Of a DNA stretch of 64,000 nucleotides, positions 60,077 to 64,000 are shown one piece after another. The position numbers and the translations under genes are program-made. Numbering within the stretch: position 1 is the first letter of the stretch; every line of letters begins with the position of its first letter. Where the stretch lies: assembly GCA_020053305.1 (NCBI GenBank), contig JAGVNJ010000019.1, forward strand, positions 1 through 64,000, given 5' to 3'. This stretch comes from Candidatus Edwardsiibacteriota bacterium (GTDB taxonomy: Bacteria; Edwardsbacteria; AC1; EtOH8). Below the pieces are notes generated by a model. The model was not told where the DNA came from, made no database searches, and was given only the letters and a program-made list of their open reading frames with translations.

Positions 60077-62181
60077 AAAAGTTTTTATCTAAAATTCACC
60101 GGCCATGCTTTTCATGGCAATGGGCTGTCGCTTTCGTACTGGTGACGGGCTTGGTCCTGGCCGCCGCCATCTATCCGGCCTCGGATCCCGACCTGTACAT
60201 CATGCTGGCCACCGGGAGGCATGTAGTCCAGACCGGCCAAGCCCCCACGGTGGACCTGTGGAGTCATACCGCCTACGGCCAGCCCTGGCCCATGCATGAA
60301 TGGCTTTCCAGTCTGTTGTTTTATGGCCTGTTCCTGCTGTGGGGCGTTAACGGGATAATACTTTTCAAAGCCGCCTTGCTGGCCCTGGCTTTCGGGCTGG
60401 CATTGTACACCATGAAGCTGAAGGGGGTGGCGCCGTCCATTGCTTTGATCACCGCAGCGCTGGCCCTGCTGGCATCCAGTTACGGGTTTGGAGAGCGGAT
60501 CCAGATACTGGCCTTCTTTTTTTTGATCCTGCTTATATTCTGGCTGGAGGTCAACCGGGCCGGAAGGCTCGGGTATCCGGTATTTTTATCGGGCATTATG
60601 GCGCTGATGATCCTGTGGGCCAATGTTCACGTGACCTATGTGTTCGGCATCTTCATCATCGGGCTGTATCTTTTTGACGAATTCATCGCCGCCTTCCGAA
60701 AGAAAGCTTGGGGCTTAATCGTAAAACCGGCCGTGTCCTTTGTGGCGGCATTTGCCGTCACCGGGCTTAATCCTTACGGATTTGACAACCTCTGGCTGAC
60801 CTTGACCTATTACTTCCGGCCCGAAATGCAGAAGGCCGACGCCCAGATATACACCAGCCTTGTGGAATACCAGCCGTTGTTATCTCCCGGCTTCTCCCGG
60901 GAGTCATTGGTGATATCTGGGCTGATATGGATCGTATTTTCATTTGCCGGGATATTACTGGGCTGGAAAAGGCTGAAATTCTCATTCGTCATCCTCTGGA
61001 CATTATTTACCTATTGGGCAGTGGGCTATGTGCGCTTTTTATGGCTGCAGGTGTTCATCACCCTGATCGGGGTGGGATTCCACTGGCAGGGGGCAGGGGA
61101 GGCCTTGAGTTCAAAGTTGAAAGTTGAAAGTTCAAAGCTGAAAGTGTCGGGCAATGCGATATTTGCCATATCTGTTGTGTTGATCCTGCTTGGGGCCGGA
61201 CTGTACCAGCGGACCGGGAAACATATCTGGCAGAGGGTGGAGCTGGGGTGGAAGCCCCGGATGCATTCCGACCAGGCGGCCGGTTTTATCAAACAGCACC
61301 GGAACGGCGGGAAGGTCTTCAACGATTTTGATATAGGCGGCTACTTGCTGTGGAAGGAGATCCCGGTGTTCGTGGACGGCCGGATCGGGCCCTATTTCGG
61401 CACCGAGATATTGCCGGATCACTTCAGGATACTGAGCGGCGATCTGGACCTGCTGGACAAATACGGCATCGACTGGCTTTTTTTGCCCTATGCCAAGACC
61501 AGCCAGACAGAGGATTTCGACCGGTTCAATAAAAAGATCGTTTCTGCCGGAAATTGGGCGCTGGTCTTCTGGGATGACGCCTGCCTGGTGTATGTTCGCC
61601 GAACGGAAAAATACAGGGAAATCATCGAACGATACCAGTACCGGCATGTCAACCCGGCAGTCCCGGATTTCAGCCTGGAACCGAAATTGTTTCTGGGCGA
61701 ACTGACCAGAAGAATCGCCGAAGATCCGGCCCTGCTGATGCCGCACACCCTGGCGGGGAATTTTTTCTTCCACCATAACGATGCCAAGATGGCCGAGCAG
61801 GAGTTCCAAAAGGTCATAAAGATCGATCCATATAACGCGATGATGTATAATAATCTGGGCAATGCTTATTTAAGGCAGGGGAGGGTGGAGCAGGCCGTCG
61901 AATCGTATAAAAAGGCGGTCAAAATTGACGTGAACCTGGGGCTGGCCTATACCAATTGGGGCTATCTGATGGAGGCCAAGGGGGATATAAAGCAGGCGGT
62001 CAAGCTATATACCATTGCCACCAAGGTGACGCCGGGAGATGCCTGGCCGTACAATCGCCTGGGGATAATCGAGATGAAACGGGGCAACCGGGAGAAGGCC
62101 ATCGGCTATTGGAAGAAAAGTGTGGCCATCGACCCATCATCGGAGGCGGCTAAATACTTGCATGAATATTTTAGAAGATAA
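60073..62181 (+). CDS. Polytopic GT-C-like membrane protein with TPRs, copy 1
   Basis: The 702-residue protein has about ten transmembrane helices in residues 15-380. The first loop has ASDPDLYIMLATGRHVVQTGQAPTVDLWSHTAYGQPWPMHEWLSSL, with the acidic D-x-D and Glu-Trp motifs typical of uncharacterised GT-C-like proteins. Residues about 400-535 form an outer domain (FNDFDIGGYLLWKEIPVFVDGRIGPY). TPRs cover about 555-700. An in-frame microrepeat encodes a short Ser/Lys/Val-rich insert near residue 350. It is probably an oligosaccharide or glycosyl transferase of the inner membrane. It is closely similar to the gene that follows. Confidence 0.82.
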   Translation: MKKFLSKIHRPCFSWQWAVAFVLVTGLVLAAAIYPASDPDLYIMLATGRHVVQTGQAPTVDLWSHTAYGQPWPMHEWLSSLLFYGLFLLWGVNGIILFKAALLALAFGLALYTMKLKGVAPSIALITAALALLASSYGFGERIQILAFFFLILLIFWLEVNRAGRLGYPVFLSGIMALMILWANVHVTYVFGIFIIGLYLFDEFIAAFRKKAWGLIVKPAVSFVAAFAVTGLNPYGFDNLWLTLTYYFRPEMQKADAQIYTSLVEYQPLLSPGFSRESLVISGLIWIVFSFAGILLGWKRLKFSFVILWTLFTYWAVGYVRFLWLQVFITLIGVGFHWQGAGEALSSKLKVESSKLKVSGNAIFAISVVLILLGAGLYQRTGKHIWQRVELGWKPRMHSDQAAGFIKQHRNGGKVFNDFDIGGYLLWKEIPVFVDGRIGPYFGTEILPDHFRILSGDLDLLDKYGIDWLFLPYAKTSQTEDFDRFNKKIVSAGNWALVFWDDACLVYVRRTEKYREIIERYQYRHVNPAVPDFSLEPKLFLGELTRRIAEDPALLMPHTLAGNFFFHHNDAKMAEQEFQKVIKIDPYNAMMYNNLGNAYLRQGRVEQAVESYKKAVKIDVNLGLAYTNWGYLMEAKGDIKQAVKLYTIATKVTPGDAWPYNRLGIIEMKRGNREKAIGYWKKSVAIDPSSEAAKYLHEYFRR
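61108..61146 (+). repeat. In-frame A/T-rich microrepeat inside the membrane protein gene
   Basis: A 39-nt stretch repeats the unit AAAGTTGAAAGTT / TTCAAAG and encodes SSKLKVESSKLKV. It is unlike the surrounding GC-rich codons. The paralog has a different microrepeat at the same protein position (63380-63410). Confidence 0.75.
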
Positions 62182-62212
62182 CAGAGTGTCAGCCCGACAT
62201 AGAGTAATTTTA

Positions 62213-62257
62213 ACAGGAATAGCTTGGCTTAAGCTGTTACACCTGAAGAATTCCTGT
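62213..62257. repeat. Nested inverted repeats between the two paralogs
   Basis: ACAGGAAT (62213-62220) and ATTCCTGT (62250-62257) are perfect arms; AGCTT/AAGCT lie inside. The remaining 175-nt gap is A/T-rich without a gene and could carry a promoter for the next gene. Confidence 0.5.
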
Positions 62258-62356
62258 CATTAAGCGTAAGTGTCTTTTTATAAGGCTTATGTTGAAAAAT
62301 ATAGCCCAAGCTGTTAATTGGTTTTAATCATTCATTTGGGATTTACCGGGACTTGC

Positions 62357-64000
62357 ATGAACGAAAATAAAGCAAAAATAGTTAATAGCCGTTGGCTTAT
62401 TGTAGCAGTGGTATTGGGATTATTGGTCCTGGCAGCCGCCATCTATCCGGCCTCCGACCCCGACCTGTACATCATGCTGGCCACCGGGCGGTACGTGGCC
62501 CAGACCGGCCAGGCTCCCACAATAGACCTGTGGAGCCATACAGCCTACGGCCAGCCCTGGCCGTTCCACGAATGGCTTTCCAGCCTGCTGTTTTACGGCC
62601 TGTTTCTGCTGTGGGGCATTGGTGGCATTGTTTTATTCAAGGCGCTGGCCCTGGCCCTGGCCTTTTTCCTCGGCCTGCAGATCATGCGGTTGAGGGGGGC
62701 ATCGCCTTTTACCGCCCTGTTGTCCTCGGCCCTGGCCCTGCTGGTGCTGAACCATGCTTTTGCCGAGAGGATCCAGGTGATCAGCTTTGCATTCTTTCTT
62801 TTATCGCTTTACCTGCTGGAGCTTTTCCGCTCCGGCCGGATAAAAAAATGGATATTCCTGGCAAGCTCGGCGGGGATGTTCGCGGTTTGGGCCAATTTAC
62901 ATCTGGGCTATATCATCGGCCTGGGGCTGTATGGGTTAACCCTGATAGACGGATTGCATGCCGGAATAAAAAACAAGGAGTGGGGTCTTCTAAAATGGTC
63001 GGCGGCCGCATTCCTGCTGGCTTTATTGGCCACGGGGATTACCCCCTACGGCTTCGGGTTAACCACAGACATCTTAAAGATTTTTACCGATACGGCTGCC
63101 AAGGATTTTGACATATTCATCTGGAAAACCGTGTTGGAATATCAGCCGCTTTTATCCCCGGGCTTCTCCCGGGAACCGTTCGTCATTTACGGCCTTATCT
63201 GGTTGGCTTTTTCGGGCCTGGGCTTGGCGCTTAATATTAAAAAGACCCGGCTCTCGGAATGGCTGCTGTACATGGTTTTTGTTTATCAGACTTATTGGGT
63301 CACCAGGTACCTGTGGTTTTTGGTCTGGCTGTCATTTCCCTTTACGGCAGTAAACTGGCAGAAGGCTTTTAATAGCTTGAATTCAAAATTCAGAATTCAG
63401 AATTCAAAATATAAGATATCCGGCAGTGTAGCCTTGACCATCTTGATGCTGTTTATTCTGGTTGGTGCGGCGCTGTTCCAGCGCAGCGGGCAGCACCTGT
63501 GGCAGAGGATGAAATTGGGCTGGCGGCCCCGGATGAACTCCGAACGGGGGGTGGAGTTCCTTAAACAGCACCGGGGGGGAGCGAGAGTCTTCAATGATTT
63601 CGATATCGGCGGTTACCTTTTATGGAAGGAGGTTCCGGTTTTTGTAGACGGCCGGATTACCCCCTATGTGAACACCCAGGTGATGCAGGACCAGTTCCGG
63701 ATCTTCGGGGGGCAGCTGCAGCTGCTGGACAAATATCAGATAGACTGGATATTTCTGCCCTACAGCCTTACCGGACAGGTGGCCCAGTTCGAGGCCTTCA
63801 ACCGCTATCTGATAGACAGCCGGAACTGGGCGCTGGTCTTCTGGGACGACGCCTGCCTGATCTATGTCCGGAAAAGCGAAAAATATCGGGATTTGATCCG
63901 GGCCAATAGTTCCCCGGTCAATCCGGCCCTGCCCGATCTGAACCTACCGCCGGAAATATTTTTAAAGGATATGGAGGCCAAGCTAAGAGGGGACCCCAAA
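62357..64000 (+). CDS. GT-C-like polytopic membrane protein, copy 2 (partial, runs off the window)
   Basis: The supplied ORF track lacks this gene because no stop occurs before the window end. ATG 62357 opens 548 codons in frame: NENKAKIVNSRWLIVAVVLG, then ASDPDLYIMLATGRYVAQTG, QAPTIDLWSHTAYGQPWPFHEWLSSL and, further on, VLEYQPLLSPGFSRE, FNDFDIGGYLLWKEVPVFVDGRI and WALVFWDDACLIYVRKSEKYRDLI. It aligns along its whole length with the 702-residue protein upstream, so it is a tandem paralog. It should continue with TPRs beyond the edge. The membrane part has about ten helices. It probably acts in the same glycoconjugate pathway. Confidence 0.88.
   Translation, partial: MNENKAKIVNSRWLIVAVVLGLLVLAAAIYPASDPDLYIMLATGRYVAQTGQAPTIDLWSHTAYGQPWPFHEWLSSLLFYGLFLLWGIGGIVLFKALALALAFFLGLQIMRLRGASPFTALLSSALALLVLNHAFAERIQVISFAFFLLSLYLLELFRSGRIKKWIFLASSAGMFAVWANLHLGYIIGLGLYGLTLIDGLHAGIKNKEWGLLKWSAAAFLLALLATGITPYGFGLTTDILKIFTDTAAKDFDIFIWKTVLEYQPLLSPGFSREPFVIYGLIWLAFSGLGLALNIKKTRLSEWLLYMVFVYQTYWVTRYLWFLVWLSFPFTAVNWQKAFNSLNSKFRIQNSKYKISGSVALTILMLFILVGAALFQRSGQHLWQRMKLGWRPRMNSERGVEFLKQHRGGARVFNDFDIGGYLLWKEVPVFVDGRITPYVNTQVMQDQFRIFGGQLQLLDKYQIDWIFLPYSLTGQVAQFEAFNRYLIDSRNWALVFWDDACLIYVRKSEKYRDLIRANSSPVNPALPDLNLPPEIFLKDMEAKLRGDPK
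63380..63410 (+). repeat. In-frame A/T-rich microrepeat in copy 2
   Basis: AATTCAAAATTCAGAATTCA followed by GAATTCAAAAT iterates the unit AATTCA(A/G)A and encodes NSKFRIQNSKY. It occupies the protein position that in copy 1 carries SSKLKVESSKLKV, but the DNA unit is different. Confidence 0.75.

Noticed and set aside
62392-63909. Evidence for a frameshifted pseudogene from the short listed ORFs
   Set aside because: The continuous frame from 62357 stays open and aligns with the paralog to the edge, so no break is needed.
1-64000. CRISPR arrays, rRNA genes, insertion sequences, prophage genes
   Set aside because: No regularly spaced repeats, rRNA-like sequence, transposase motifs or phage structural genes were found by reading.

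Overview
The window reads as a contiguous stretch of a chromosome from a Gram-negative-type (diderm) bacterium: it carries a TolC-family outer-membrane efflux protein, a periplasmic adaptor, an AsmA-family envelope protein and two lipoproteins. The base composition is moderately GC-rich, with three visibly AT-rich islands (163-792, 28025-28786 and about 56200-59000). MglA/Roadblock proteins, DUF4388 (PATAN)-TPR proteins, a PEGA-domain Ser/Thr kinase and dispersed A/T-rich microrepeats together suggest a deep-branching or candidate-phylum lineage near the FCB or Deltaproteobacteria-like groups. That placement is inference; no rRNA or ribosomal-protein gene is present to test it. Almost every gene is on the + strand and many overlap by 4 nt, so long operons are likely.

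Layout. 0-2.1 kb: an AT-rich orphan gene flanked by two imperfect copies of an attC-like sequence, a methyltransferase and a small helix-turn-helix protein. 2.1-5.4 kb: an AsmA-like protein and a DEDD-type nuclease. 5.5-12.1 kb: an efflux operon (TetR regulator with a consensus promoter inside a large palindromic operator, TolC, HlyD-like adaptor, MacB-like ATPase and two paralogous permeases separated by a strong terminator hairpin).

12.3-35.7 kb: a large chemosensory locus. It has cheW, cheY, cheA, cheC, cheR, cheD, cheB, two further CheW-like proteins and two receptors that lack periplasmic sensor domains. Interleaved are TPR scaffolds, two DUF4388-TPR proteins, three Roadblock/LC7 proteins, an MglA-type small GTPase and a DnaA-like AAA+ ATPase without the DnaA DNA-binding domain. 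No flagellar gene is seen. The most economical reading is a chemosensory pathway that controls a polarity switch (MglA plus Roadblock partners), probably for surface motility or another polar output. This is the best candidate for an undescribed system in the window.

35.7-40.6 kb: a PEGA-domain Ser/Thr kinase translationally coupled to a degenerate CheW, a small envelope protein, a lipoprotein and a GAF-sigma54 activator. 40.5-64 kb: a surface-glycan or glycoconjugate region with a GT9 and two GT2 glycosyltransferases, four radical SAM proteins, several methyltransferases, a DUF362 protein, a NYN-domain protein, a PLP decarboxylase next to an ATP-grasp ligase, two FemAB-like acyltransferases and three polytopic membrane proteins with GT-C character (two with C-terminal TPRs). 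The last of these runs off the window edge and is missing from the supplied ORF track.
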